DNA from: Sphingomonas prati
Lineage (GTDB): Bacteria > Pseudomonadota > Alphaproteobacteria > Sphingomonadales > Sphingomonadaceae
Direction: 5' to 3'
Length of the DNA stretch: 64,000 nucleotides
Assembly: GCF_014643515.1 (NCBI RefSeq)
Contig: NZ_BMJP01000003.1
Coordinates: 1-64,000, forward strand
Shown: positions 50,691 to 59,411 of the stretch, in pieces
How the letters are laid out: each line of letters begins with the position of its first letter
Numbering within the stretch: position 1 is the first letter of the stretch
Notes under the pieces: model-generated
Databases searched by the model: none
What the model was told of the DNA's origin: nothing
The model's input: the letters and a program-made list of their open reading frames with translations, nothing else
Program-made: the position numbers and the translations under genes

Positions 50691-52724
50691 TCAGATCAGC
50701 TGGCCGATGATCGACAGCAGCTTGCCCTGTTCGAAATCCTGCTTCGTGACATAGGCGTTCGCGCCCAGGTCTAGGCCGCGTTCGATATCGTCGGGGCTGT
50801 TGCGCGATGTCATCATCACCACCGGAATGCCGCGCAGGGCCGGATCGTTCCGCACCGCGGTCAGAAGCCCGAACCCGTCCATCCGCGGCATCTCGACATC
50901 GGCCACGACCAGGTCAATCTCGCCCGCCTCGGCACGCAATCGTTCCAGCCCGGCCAGCCCGTCCACCGCCAGCCGCACGGCATAGCCCGCCGCTTCCAGG
51001 ATCCCACGCTCCAGCGTCCGGGTCGTGATCGAATCGTCGACCACCAGCACCGTCAACCGCCGCGCCGCCGCCGGCTGCTCGGCCACCACCGCCACCCCAC
51101 GCGCACTGCCCAGCGCCCGCGCCGCGATCACGTCGGCCCCCAGCACCAGCGCCACCGCCCCGTCGTCCAGCAACACCGTCCCCGCCACCCACGGCAGGTC
51201 CACCGCGATCGCCCCCGGGTCGCCCACCACCAGCGACCGCACCGCGAGCAGCGCATCGACCGTCAACGCGATCCCGCTCCGCATCCACAACACAGACAGC
51301 GCGCCTTGGCCAGCAGCACCGCCAGTTCCAAGCACCGCGGACAACGCGACCAGCGGCACCGCCGCCCCGTCGATCACCGCGACCTGCCCGTCCTCGCCGC
51401 GCGTGACCGCACCGGGGTCCAGCGCCATCACCCGCCGCACCGCCGCGACCGGGACGGCGTAAGTCGCGCCCGCGCACTCCACCAACAGCATCGTCTGGCG
51501 CGACATCGACAGCGGCACCGCCAAAGTCACCACCGTCCCGCCACCGTCCGCCGGCGCGATCGTCACGCTGCCCTGCAAGCGCCGCGCGGCATCGGCGACC
51601 ACCGACAGGCCCACGCCGCGCCCCGACACCTCGTCCACCGCCGCCGCGGTCGAAAACCCCTGCTCGAACACCATCGCACGCAGCACCGGCAACGGCGGCG
51701 TCGCGGAACCCGCCGCGATCAGCCCCGCCGCCCGCGCCCGCCGCTCGATCGCCGCATCGTCGAGCCCCGCCCCGTTGTCCGTCAACGACAGGATCAACTG
51801 CCCGCGCGCCGCCTGCACGGTCGCGGTCACCGACCCCCGCTCCGGCTTCCCCGCCGCCCGCCGCCGCTCCGCGGTCTCGATCCCATGCCCCACCGCATTG
51901 CGCAGCATATGCAGCATGGGGTCGCGCAGCATCTGCAGCACGCGGCGGTCGGCGGCCGTCTCGCTCCCCTCGATATGCAGCGACGCGCTCTTGCCCTGGC
52001 TCTGCGCCACCTCGCGCAGCATCCGGTCATAACCGTCGAACAGCATTTGCGCCGGCACCATCAGCACGCGCTCGGAATCCGCCTCCAGCGCCGCCACCGC
52101 GCGGTCCATCGCCCAGTCCGCCCGCCCCTGCGCCCGCCGCATCCGGCCCGCCGCCGCCTGCGTCCGGGTCACCTGCCGCGCCGCACCGTCCGCATCGCCC
52201 CGGACCAGCATCGCCGCCACGGCTTCCAGCTCCGCCGCGATCCCGACCAGCCCTTCGGTCACCGCCGCGCGCCCCTGCACCTCCGCCAAAACGCCGTGCA
52301 ACGACCGGGTCAGTGCCTCCACCGCGCGCGCCGACACGCGCAGCATATCGTCGCCACCGCTCTCCCGCACCACCGCCTCGGGCAGCGCATCGATGTCATC
52401 ATAACCACCCGACACCGCCGCCCCGGCCGCATCCTCGATCGCGTCGATCTGCACCCGCAACTGCGGCACCGTCTCCGCATCCAGCGCCCGATCGCCACGC
52501 GCGATCGCCTCCAGCAACGTCTCCAGCGCATGCGCCAGCCGCTCGGTCTCGGGCTGCTCCACCGCCCGCGCGGCCCCCTTCAGGCTATGCGCCCGGCGGA
52601 AGAACTCGCGCAGGTCGACCGGCTGCCCCGCCTCCTGCGCCGCCAGCGCTGCCCGCATACCGGCGAGGTGTTCCGACAGTTCGTCCGCGAACGCCGCCTG
52701 CAACAGGGCCTGGATATCCTCCAC
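50691..52724 (-). CDS. cheA: Chemotaxis histidine kinase CheA with C-terminal receiver
   Basis: A 677-residue kinase. The Hpt domain has the phospho-accepting His46 in FFRRAHSLKGAAR. No P2-type CheY-binding domain is evident. HATPase motifs are LHMLRNAVGHGIE, LTDNGAGLDD and VSGRGVGLSVVADAA. A CheW-like domain (residues about 400-535) precedes a C-terminal receiver with VDDSITTRTLERGIL, VVADVEMPRMDGFG (phospho-Asp) and VTKQD. This CheA-REC hybrid architecture is common in non-flagellar or alternative chemosensory systems. The start is GTG 52724, 6 bases after the mcp stop. Confidence 0.95.
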   Translation of the reverse strand: MEDIQALLQAAFADELSEHLAGMRAALAAQEAGQPVDLREFFRRAHSLKGAARAVEQPETERLAHALETLLEAIARGDRALDAETVPQLRVQIDAIEDAAGAAVSGGYDDIDALPEAVVRESGGDDMLRVSARAVEALTRSLHGVLAEVQGRAAVTEGLVGIAAELEAVAAMLVRGDADGAARQVTRTQAAAGRMRRAQGRADWAMDRAVAALEADSERVLMVPAQMLFDGYDRMLREVAQSQGKSASLHIEGSETAADRRVLQMLRDPMLHMLRNAVGHGIETAERRRAAGKPERGSVTATVQAARGQLILSLTDNGAGLDDAAIERRARAAGLIAAGSATPPLPVLRAMVFEQGFSTAAAVDEVSGRGVGLSVVADAARRLQGSVTIAPADGGGTVVTLAVPLSMSRQTMLLVECAGATYAVPVAAVRRVMALDPGAVTRGEDGQVAVIDGAAVPLVALSAVLGTGGAAGQGALSVLWMRSGIALTVDALLAVRSLVVGDPGAIAVDLPWVAGTVLLDDGAVALVLGADVIAARALGSARGVAVVAEQPAAARRLTVLVVDDSITTRTLERGILEAAGYAVRLAVDGLAGLERLRAEAGEIDLVVADVEMPRMDGFGLLTAVRNDPALRGIPVVMMTSRNSPDDIERGLDLGANAYVTKQDFEQGKLLSIIGQLI

Positions 52725-52730
52725 CGGCGG

Positions 52731-54392
52731 TTACAGCCGATAGCGTTCGGTCAGCCCCACCAGCGTGCGCGACAGCATCGTCAGGTCGCCCGCCGCCTGG
52801 TCCAGCTGGCGCGTACTCGATGCGGTCTGCTGGCTCGCCTGGCGGATGTTCTGCAGCGCGATCGTCACCTGCTCCATGCCGATCTGCTGCTGGTTGGTGC
52901 TCGCCACGATCTGCTGGAACGTCTGCACGCTGTCCTGAATACGCGCGCCCAGTTCCTCGATCGCCGCCTGCCCCGCGTCGGTCCGCGCCTTGCCCGATGC
53001 CGCGCGCTTCACCGCCTCCTCGGTCAGCATCACCGATGCGTTGATGCCGCGCTGGATCTCGCCCAGGATGCTCCGCACGTTGCGCGTCGCGTCCTTCGCC
53101 TGGTCCGCCAGGGTCTTCATCTCGGACGCCACGACCGCAAAGCTCCGCCCGGCCTCGCCCGCCGCCGCCGCCTCGATCGACGCGTTCAACGCCAGCAGGT
53201 GCGACCGTTCCGACACGTCGTTGACCGTCGCGATGATGTCGCCGATCGCCGCAGTCTTCTCGGACAGCAACACGATGTTGCTCGCCACCGCCTCGGCCTG
53301 CTCGCGGATCTCGTCCATCGCGCGGACCGTATCTTCGACCGCCGCCGTGCCGGTGTCGCTCGTCTGCACGGTCGCCTGCGCCACCGCGATCACCTCCTGC
53401 GCGCGGCGGCTGATCTGCGTGCCCGAATGGACGATCTCGTCCACCGTCGCCGCCGTCTCCTGCACCGCGGCCAGCTGCTCCTCCACCGACGCCGCCTGCT
53501 GCTGCGTCGATGCGCGGATCTCGGTCGCCGCCGCGTTGAGGTTCTCGGTCGCCTCGCGGCTCTGCCGGGCGATCGCCTGCAAGCCGGTCACCATGGTGTT
53601 CAACGTCGCACCCAACCGGCCAAACTCGTGCGGCCCGGTCGCCGCGGTCTGCCCGGACAGGTCGCCTTCGCCCACCCGCGCGACAAAGCCCATGAATTCG
53701 TCCAGCGGCTGCACGATCGACCGGCGGATCCCCCACGCGATCACGATGCTCGCCAGGATCGCGACCAGCAGCCCGCCCAGGATCGACAGCCGGCTCCGCT
53801 CATAGGTATCGCGCGCCACGCCGCGCCCCACCACGATCGTATCGGCCAGCACGCCGCGCATCGCGCTCAACGATCGGATCATCGCGGTCTGTTCGCGCGC
53901 GATCGTCGGCTGCAACGCGACCACCGCCGCCCGATCGCCGCGCCGCACCGCCGCCAGTTGCGCCGCGCCCGCATCGCGCACCGCCGCGAACCGCACCTCC
54001 ACCTCGTCCGACAGCCGTGCCATCTGCGCCCACTGCGCCTGACGCGACACGTTCTTCGCGGTCTGCTGATACGTGCCGACCAGCTCGCGCAGCCGGTTGA
54101 TTGACGCCTGCATCGCCACCGTCTGCGCCGCGAACCCGCCGTCGCCGTCCGTCGCGGCCGTGCCCATCGCAAAGCGCAGCACCGCCTGCCCGCGCAGTTC
54201 GGACGTCGCCGCCTCCGCTGCGCTGACCGAATCGAGCTGCGTCAGCGCCGCCAGGTCGCGTTCGACGATCCGGTCGACGGTCGATCGCACCTCCGCCACC
54301 TGCCCCAGCGCATAGAGGCCGAGCACGACGAGCAACGTCGTGATCGCGGCAAAGCCGAAGATGATCCGGTTGGAAACGGACAAATGCGTCAT
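52731..54392 (-). CDS. Methyl-accepting chemotaxis protein
   Basis: A 553-residue transmembrane receptor. TM1 is IIFGFAAITTLLVVLGLYAL (residues 9-28), followed by a helical periplasmic domain of about 160 residues of four-helix-bundle type, TM2 ILGGLLVAILASIVIAWGI, a HAMP domain (RRSIVQPLDEFMGFVARVGE) and the cytoplasmic signalling coiled coil. The signalling tip reads EAAAAGEAGRSFAVVASEMK, with SERSHLLALNASIEA before it, matching the MCP consensus. The ATG overlaps the cheW stop. The ligand is unknown. Confidence 0.95.
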   Translation of the reverse strand: MTHLSVSNRIIFGFAAITTLLVVLGLYALGQVAEVRSTVDRIVERDLAALTQLDSVSAAEAATSELRGQAVLRFAMGTAATDGDGGFAAQTVAMQASINRLRELVGTYQQTAKNVSRQAQWAQMARLSDEVEVRFAAVRDAGAAQLAAVRRGDRAAVVALQPTIAREQTAMIRSLSAMRGVLADTIVVGRGVARDTYERSRLSILGGLLVAILASIVIAWGIRRSIVQPLDEFMGFVARVGEGDLSGQTAATGPHEFGRLGATLNTMVTGLQAIARQSREATENLNAAATEIRASTQQQAASVEEQLAAVQETAATVDEIVHSGTQISRRAQEVIAVAQATVQTSDTGTAAVEDTVRAMDEIREQAEAVASNIVLLSEKTAAIGDIIATVNDVSERSHLLALNASIEAAAAGEAGRSFAVVASEMKTLADQAKDATRNVRSILGEIQRGINASVMLTEEAVKRAASGKARTDAGQAAIEELGARIQDSVQTFQQIVASTNQQQIGMEQVTIALQNIRQASQQTASSTRQLDQAAGDLTMLSRTLVGLTERYRL

Positions 54393-54952
54393 CCTTCTTG
54401 TGGCGGCGGGACAGCCGGCACCGCGCCGCCCCGCCCGGTCAGGTGCCCGATCAGGCGGGCCATGTCGACGATCGTGATCGGCGGCGCATCGGGCAGCACG
54501 ATCAGCTGCGCGATCCCGTCGCGCCGCCCGGCCTCCGCCACGGGGGCACTCGGCACCTGAACCACGTCCTGCACCGCATCCACCCGGATCGCGACATAGG
54601 GCCTGTCCTGCCGCACCAGCAGCACCGCGCCGGCCCCGCCACCCGCCGGCTCCAGCCCCAGCGCCGCCGCCGGATCGAACAGCGTATGGATCACGCCGCG
54701 CCGCACGAACACGCCGACCACTGCCGCGGGCGCACCCGGCAACGCGGTCACGCTCACCCCGTCCAGCACGTGCCGCACCACCGCCAGCGGCGTCGCGAAC
54801 CGCGTACCACGCGTCTCCCAGCACAGCATCGCCACGGTCTCGACCGCCGCGACATCCTGCGCCGCCAGCCGCACCCGCCGCCGCTCCAGCTCCACCGCGA
54901 CCGCCGCATCCGACAGCGCCGCCGCCGTCACGGGCACGTCACCGCCGTTCAC
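54389..54952 (-). CDS. cheW: CheW-like scaffold protein (operon copy 2)
   Basis: A 187-residue CheW-domain protein linking receptor and kinase. The beta-barrel core is visible as CWETRGTRFATPLAVVRHVL, GAPAAVVGVFVRRGVIHTLF and DPAAALGL, VLLVRQDRPYVAIRVDAVQD. An N-terminal stretch of about 40 residues precedes the CheW fold. The start is GTG 54952 overlapping the cheR TGA; the stop overlaps the mcp ATG. Confidence 0.85.
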   Translation of the reverse strand: MNGGDVPVTAAALSDAAVAVELERRRVRLAAQDVAAVETVAMLCWETRGTRFATPLAVVRHVLDGVSVTALPGAPAAVVGVFVRRGVIHTLFDPAAALGLEPAGGGAGAVLLVRQDRPYVAIRVDAVQDVVQVPSAPVAEAGRRDGIAQLIVLPDAPPITIVDMARLIGHLTGRGGAVPAVPPPQEG

Positions 54953-56325
54953 GCCGCCACCTGCAACGCGTGACGCACCGCGGCGATCAGGTCCGTCGCA
55001 GTCATCCCGTCACCCTCGCGCAGCACCGCATCGTCACCGACCAGCGCCGCCGCGTTCGCCGCATTGGCCAGCGACCGCCGCCCCTCCGCCACGCGCCCCT
55101 CACCCATCAACTGCCGCCCGAGCAGGTAATGCGCCATCGCGAAGTCGCCATCCAGGTACAGCGCCCGGCGATACCCGCGCTCCGCCACCGACGCCTGCCC
55201 CAGCGCCGCCGCCGCCAGCGCCCCCAGATAATGCGCCACCGGATCACGCGGCATCGCCGCCACCGCCGCCTCGGCCTGTGCCAGCGCGGCCGCCGCATCG
55301 TCCGTCGACAGAGACCGCCGCACCGCCTCCAGCCGGTCGTCCCCCGCCACAACCGCCGGCGCAATGAACTGCGCCACCTTGGGCAGCACCTTGGCCACCA
55401 CCCGCTTCACCGGCTGTACGACGCGTCGCACCACCGGCACGGGCAGAGGCGCCGCCACCACCGGCACCACCTCCGCCACGCTGCCCAGCCGCCGATACGC
55501 CAGCACCCCGCCGGCATCGACCGGCGTCGCCACCGCGTTCAGCGCCGGGTTGGGCTCGGCATGGCCCAGCATGAGATACCCGTCCGGCCGGGTCCGCAGC
55601 GCGAGCGCGCCGACCATCGCCGCCACCACGTCCGGCCGGAAATAGATCAGTACGTTGCGGCACAGGATCAGGTCGAACGCGTCGCGCTCCGCCGCCGGCC
55701 CATCCTCCAGCAAGGTCATCATATTATGCCGCGCGAACCGCACCATCACGCGATATTCGGGCTTCAACCGGAACCGCGTCCCCTCGCCCACAAACAGCGC
55801 GCTTCGCTCACCCGCCGCCATCGTCCGCAACGCCCAGTCGCCGAACAGCCCCGCCCGCGCCACATCCAGCGCATCCCCGTCGATATCGGTCCCCAATATC
55901 TCGATCTGCCAGTCCGCCAGCCGCGGCCCCAGCAGCCGGTGCAACAGAATCGCGATCGAATATGGCTCCGCCCCCGTCGAACAGCCGACCGACCAGATCC
56001 TCACCCGCCGATCGCCCCCGCGCCGCGCGATCAGCGCCGGCAGAATAGTCTGACGCATCGCCTCGAACTGCTCGCTGAACCGGAAGAAGAACGTCTCGTT
56101 GATCGTGACCGCGCTCTCAATCCGCGCCCACTCGTCCGCCGCCGCATCGTCCAGCCGCCGCGCATAGTCCCCGACCGTCGCGATCCCCAGCACCGCCATC
56201 CGGTCCGCCACCCGCTCCCACAGCTGGTCGTCCTTGTCGGCATAATAATGATGCCCGGTCCGCGCGATCACGCGCGTCTTCAGCGTAGCAAACGCCGCCG
56301 CATCTGCCGGGCTGAGCGTCTTCAT
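54949..56325 (-). CDS. cheR: Chemotaxis protein methyltransferase CheR with C-terminal TPR region
   Basis: A 458-residue enzyme that methylates receptor glutamates using SAM. Residues about 1-275 are the CheR catalytic part: ATLKTRVIARTGHHY, SAVTINETFFFRFSEQF, WSVGCSTGAEPYSIAILLHR (SAM motif), FDLILCRNVLIYF and LGHAEPN. A proline/valine-rich linker (VPVVAAPLPVPVVRRVVQPV) connects to tetratricopeptide-like repeats (PVAHYLGALAAAALGQASVA; DFAMAHYLLGRQLMGEG). TPR-bearing CheR proteins occur mainly in alternative chemosensory systems. ATG 56325 overlaps the stop of the upstream cheW; the open frame further upstream is unconserved. Confidence 0.94.
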   Translation of the reverse strand: MKTLSPADAAAFATLKTRVIARTGHHYYADKDDQLWERVADRMAVLGIATVGDYARRLDDAAADEWARIESAVTINETFFFRFSEQFEAMRQTILPALIARRGGDRRVRIWSVGCSTGAEPYSIAILLHRLLGPRLADWQIEILGTDIDGDALDVARAGLFGDWALRTMAAGERSALFVGEGTRFRLKPEYRVMVRFARHNMMTLLEDGPAAERDAFDLILCRNVLIYFRPDVVAAMVGALALRTRPDGYLMLGHAEPNPALNAVATPVDAGGVLAYRRLGSVAEVVPVVAAPLPVPVVRRVVQPVKRVVAKVLPKVAQFIAPAVVAGDDRLEAVRRSLSTDDAAAALAQAEAAVAAMPRDPVAHYLGALAAAALGQASVAERGYRRALYLDGDFAMAHYLLGRQLMGEGRVAEGRRSLANAANAAALVGDDAVLREGDGMTATDLIAAVRHALQVAA

Positions 56326-56807
56326 GCCCATTCCCGCGCCCGCCGCGCTGCATCCGCGGTCAGCGCGTCGATCCGCGCTGCCGCCCCGTCCGCCAGCAGC
56401 CGCGGCACAGACAGGACATGCGCTTGGCCCTCGCCCGCATCGACCATCCCGGTCACGCACCCGCGATACGACGCATTGTCCGCCACCGGCCGCACCACCG
56501 CATCGAGCACGATCTCCGCCGCCCGGTCCACCAGCAGGCAGGTCGCCGCCTCACCCCGCACGCGCACCAGATGCGCATACAGGTCGACCGCCACCCCCTC
56601 CGCCGCGTCGCCATCGAACAGCAACGCAGGCGAAAGTACCGCCACCGTCTCGCCGCGCACCATCACGAACCCGACCAGCGGCCGCGGCATCGTCGGCGGC
56701 CGCCACAACGGTACGATCGGCAGGATCTCGGCCACGTCCGACAGCGCCAGCGCGAACCGTACCGGCCCCACCTCGCAGATCAGCATCGATGGTCTCGCCC
56801 CGTCCAT
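56322..56807 (-). CDS. cheW: CheW-like scaffold protein (operon copy 1)
   Basis: A 161-residue CheW-family protein, first gene of the che cluster. It begins directly with the fold (MLICEVGPVRFALALSDVAE, ILPIVPLWRPPTMPRPLVGF, VMVRGETVAVLSPALLFDGD). It is divergent from canonical CheW but the beta-strand pattern and operon place support it. It ends in an ATGA overlap with cheR and starts 45 bases after the radical SAM gene on the same strand, so the two may be co-transcribed. Confidence 0.82.
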   Translation of the reverse strand: MDGARPSMLICEVGPVRFALALSDVAEILPIVPLWRPPTMPRPLVGFVMVRGETVAVLSPALLFDGDAAEGVAVDLYAHLVRVRGEAATCLLVDRAAEIVLDAVVRPVADNASYRGCVTGMVDAGEGQAHVLSVPRLLADGAAARIDALTADAARRAREWA

Positions 56808-56852
56808 GCCTCCCGGCTATCGAAGCGGCCCCGACCCGTCAAACGGATGTCC

Positions 56853-57950
56853 TCACGTCCAGTACAGGATCCGCGCCTGCGGCAGGACGCGCGCGATCGT
56901 CGTCTCGAAAAACCCGCGCAGTGCGCGCATCGTGCCGGCGTCGTACACGAACTTCACCGATCCGAACTTCGTCCGTTTCTCCGCCCGCCCGTCCGGACCC
57001 ATGTCCAGCGCCGACCCCGGATACCACGTCTCCAGCACCGCCTTCGATCCGGGCGTATAACGATGCGTGATCAGCTCCAACGTCAGGTCCGGGTCCGGCA
57101 ACCCCGCCAGCGCATCCGCCACATCGGCGATCAGCTCGCCATAAGCCCGCTCCCACCCGTCCGCCGCGATGATCGGCGCGATCGTCAGCCCGATCCTGTA
57201 CCCTGCCTCCGCCATCCGGCGCAGCGCCACCAACCGCGCCGCCACCGCGCTCGTCCCCCCCTCGAACCGCGCATAGCCCGCCGGATTGACCGAAGCCCGC
57301 ATCCGCGTCCGCCCGCGATGCTCCAGGTCCAGCAACGGCCCGACCGCATCGTACTTCGTCGTGAAGCGCAGTTGGGCATCCGCCTCCCACGCCCCGAACG
57401 CGGAGATCAGAGCGGACAGCGACCCCGTCGCCGGCTCGATCCCCAGCGGATCGGTGTAGCACGACGCCTCGAACGTCGTCCCCTCGTCCATCCGCCGCAC
57501 CGACCGCGACGTCACCTGCCCACGCCCCAGATACTCCGGCAGCCCGCCCATGATTTCGTCCAGATTGGCATAGGCCCGCACGATCGGCGGCCCTTTCAGC
57601 GACCCCGCCAGGTAACAATATCCGCAATGCGCCGGGCACCCCTCGGCCAGGTCCACGCGCCAGTCCGCACTCGGCGCGATCGGCTGCAGCTTCCGCTTCG
57701 ACGGCGGCGCCACCACCACCGCCAGCGTCGCCTTCGCCTCGGCATAGGCGCGCCGCGGATCGTCGGGCAGGTCCAGCGCCAGCCGATCGCCAGGCAACTC
57801 GACCACCACCGATCCCAGCGCCAGCGCCCGCGCCGCGATCGCCCGGCCATGCCCGAACTCGCGCGCACTCCGCGTGATCAGCACGCGCTTCGGCCGCCAG
57901 ACCTTCCCCGCCGGCTCCGCATCCCCATCCGTCTCGATCCGCGTCGCCAT
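56853..57950 (-). CDS. Spore photoproduct lyase family radical SAM protein
   Basis: A 365-residue radical SAM enzyme. The cluster ligands are Cys105, Cys109 and Cys112 in EGCPAHCGYCYLAGSL, i.e. the CxxxCxxC form. Cys164 in FEASCYTDPLGIE corresponds by context to the conserved cysteine that acts as hydrogen donor in spore photoproduct lyase. RMRASVNP and LITHRYTPGSKAVLETWYP are further family segments. The spore lyase reverses a UV-induced thymine dimer in spores, but this lineage does not sporulate, so the substrate is unknown. ATG 57950 is preferred because AGGGGGG precedes it. Confidence 0.85.
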   Translation of the reverse strand: MATRIETDGDAEPAGKVWRPKRVLITRSAREFGHGRAIAARALALGSVVVELPGDRLALDLPDDPRRAYAEAKATLAVVVAPPSKRKLQPIAPSADWRVDLAEGCPAHCGYCYLAGSLKGPPIVRAYANLDEIMGGLPEYLGRGQVTSRSVRRMDEGTTFEASCYTDPLGIEPATGSLSALISAFGAWEADAQLRFTTKYDAVGPLLDLEHRGRTRMRASVNPAGYARFEGGTSAVAARLVALRRMAEAGYRIGLTIAPIIAADGWERAYGELIADVADALAGLPDPDLTLELITHRYTPGSKAVLETWYPGSALDMGPDGRAEKRTKFGSVKFVYDAGTMRALRGFFETTIARVLPQARILYWT

Positions 57951-58069
57951 CCCCCCTGAACGCCCGCCGCCCCCAACGGTGCCGCGCCATCTCCGCCCGC
58001 GGGATGGCAATCGCGCGTCCATCCCGCTACCCGTGCGCAAACCGCCGCAACACCCGGACCCCGCTGACC

Positions 58070-58489
58070 ATGCCCGAACCGCTCAAGCTCTTCTTCGACG
58101 GCGGCTGCCGCCCCAACCCCGGCCGCATGTCCGTCGCCGTGTTCGCGCGCGGCATTCCCTATGTCGATCTCGACAAGGGCACCGGCGACAACAGCGACGC
58201 CGAATGGCTCGCCCTCATCCACGCGATGGAGGTCGCCCGCACGCTCGGCGCGACCGACCTCGTCCTGCTCGGCGATTCGATGCTTGTCGTGACGCAGGCG
58301 ACCGGCAAGGCCAAGTGCCGCAGCCCCGAACTGCGCGCCCACCTCGCCCGCTTCGACGAACTGAAGACCCACTTTACCCGCCTGCGCATCCGCCACACCG
58401 GCCGCACCAGCAACCTGGCCGGCATCGCGCTGGAACGCGCACTCGATGCGGAGGCGGCACTCGCCCACCGGGCAGAGATCACCGGATGA
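58070..58489 (+). CDS. RNase H-fold (RVT_3-like) protein
   Basis: A 139-residue protein of the RNase HI-like superfamily. LKLFFDGGCRPNPGRMSVAV carries the first catalytic aspartate, NSDAEWLALIHAMEVARTLG the glutamate, and LVLLGDSMLVVTQATGKAKC the second aspartate. The fourth acidic position, normally in an N-x-x-AD motif, reads TSNLAGIALERAL here, so that aspartate is absent. It may be an RNase with altered metal binding or an inactive nucleic-acid-binding relative. The stop overlaps the cyclophilin gene (ATGA). Confidence 0.78.
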   Translation: MPEPLKLFFDGGCRPNPGRMSVAVFARGIPYVDLDKGTGDNSDAEWLALIHAMEVARTLGATDLVLLGDSMLVVTQATGKAKCRSPELRAHLARFDELKTHFTRLRIRHTGRTSNLAGIALERALDAEAALAHRAEITG

Positions 58490-59082
58490 TCCGCCGCACG
58501 CTCCTCACCGGCGCGGTTGCGGCACTGCTCACCGCGACGCTCGCCCCCGCCAAGGCGCCCCCCGGGCCAGCCAAGGTCCGCGTGCGGATCGACACCACCG
58601 TCGGCTCGATGATTGTCGCGCTCGACCGCGCCCACGCGCCGATCACGACCGAGAATTTCCTGAAGTACGTCGACGAAAAACGCTTCGTTGGCACAGCTTT
58701 CTACCGCGCCAGCCGCGCCGGCAAGGATCGCGGCCTGATCCAAGGCGGAACGCGCAACGCGGCCAACCGCACCCTACCGCCGATCGCGCACGAACCGACC
58801 AGCCGCACCGGCCTGCGCCACGTCACCGGCACCATCTCGATGTCCCGCGAAAAACCCGGTAGCGCCACCGGCGACTTCTTTATCACCGTCGGCACGATGC
58901 CCGGCTACGACGCCAAGGGCAAAAACCTCGGCTTCGCCGCCTTCGGCCAGGTCATTTACGGCATGAACACCGTCCGCCGCATCCTGAACGCCCCCACCAC
59001 GAAATTCAGCGGCTACGAAGGCATGCGCAACCAGATGATCACCGCCCCGATCATTATTACGGGCACGACGCGGGTGAATTGA
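58486..59082 (+). CDS. Peptidyl-prolyl cis-trans isomerase, cyclophilin type, exported
   Basis: A 198-residue cyclophilin with a signal peptide (IRRTLLTGAVAALLTATLAP, with two arginines that may be a weak Tat motif). The fold is clear: VRIDTTVGSMIVALDRAHAP, TTENFLKYVD, FYRASRAGKDRGLIQGGT, GTISMSREKPGSATGDFFIT and FAAFGQVIYGM. It should catalyse proline isomerisation of proteins in the periplasm. The ATG overlaps the RNase H-like stop. It is the last gene before the AT-richer islet. Confidence 0.92.
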   Translation: MIRRTLLTGAVAALLTATLAPAKAPPGPAKVRVRIDTTVGSMIVALDRAHAPITTENFLKYVDEKRFVGTAFYRASRAGKDRGLIQGGTRNAANRTLPPIAHEPTSRTGLRHVTGTISMSREKPGSATGDFFITVGTMPGYDAKGKNLGFAAFGQVIYGMNTVRRILNAPTTKFSGYEGMRNQMITAPIIITGTTRVN

Positions 59083-59166
59083 CGGGTATGACCCTATCCT
59101 CCCTCAACCAAGAAATCTGCTCGTTCATCCGAGCTGCTATTCGAGGTTTGACACTTTGAAGAAGCA

Positions 59167-59193
59167 GGCAGGAGTTAGCTAATAACTCCTGCC
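59167..59193 (-). terminator. Perfect hairpin after the 55-residue ORF
   Basis: GGCAGGAGTTA and TAACTCCTGCC are exact complements around GCTAA. On the minus strand the hairpin lies 9 bases after the stop of the 55-codon ORF and is followed by a pyrimidine-rich TGCTTCTTC, consistent with termination. Confidence 0.55.
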
Positions 59194-59202
59194 CGCGTCA
59201 CC

Positions 59203-59370
59203 TTACTTTTTGTTACCAGGCTTCTGGTCTTGACCAAGAGCCGAAGCGGCGACTTGCCGCATTTGCGCGGGCGTTGGATCGATGCGACCGGTCAGGATAC
59301 CGGACGCGAGCGAAGAGACAGCTTGGGAAGTCTGCCGCGGACTCGGAGTCTTGGAGGGCGAGTTTGCCAT
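59203..59370 (-). CDS. 55-residue ORF of unknown function
   Basis: Minus-strand ORF with ATG at 59370 and TAA at 59203, preceded by AGGAG at a suitable distance and followed by a hairpin terminator. The product begins MANSPSKTPSPRQTSQAVSS, continues with a likely amphipathic helix (LASGILTGRIDPTPAQMRQV, AASALGQ) and ends QKPGNKK. It is rich in Ser, Ala, Gln and Pro, basic at both ends, and lacks a signal peptide. I do not recognise the family. The good ribosome-binding site, terminator and AT-rich leader make it likely to be a real gene; no function is proposed. Confidence 0.6.
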   Translation of the reverse strand: MANSPSKTPSPRQTSQAVSSLASGILTGRIDPTPAQMRQVAASALGQDQKPGNKK

Positions 59371-59411
59371 GATTGAAAGCTCCTAATTAACTTTTAATGG
59401 TGACGAGTTGT

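Noticed and set aside
51306-54104. 932-codon plus-strand frame across cheA and mcp
   Set aside because: Arg/His/Pro-rich, spans two real genes in antisense, no domains.
54970-57060. Long plus-strand frames opposite cheR, cheW and the radical SAM gene
   Set aside because: Antisense shadows; the minus-strand genes have clear domains and coupled starts.
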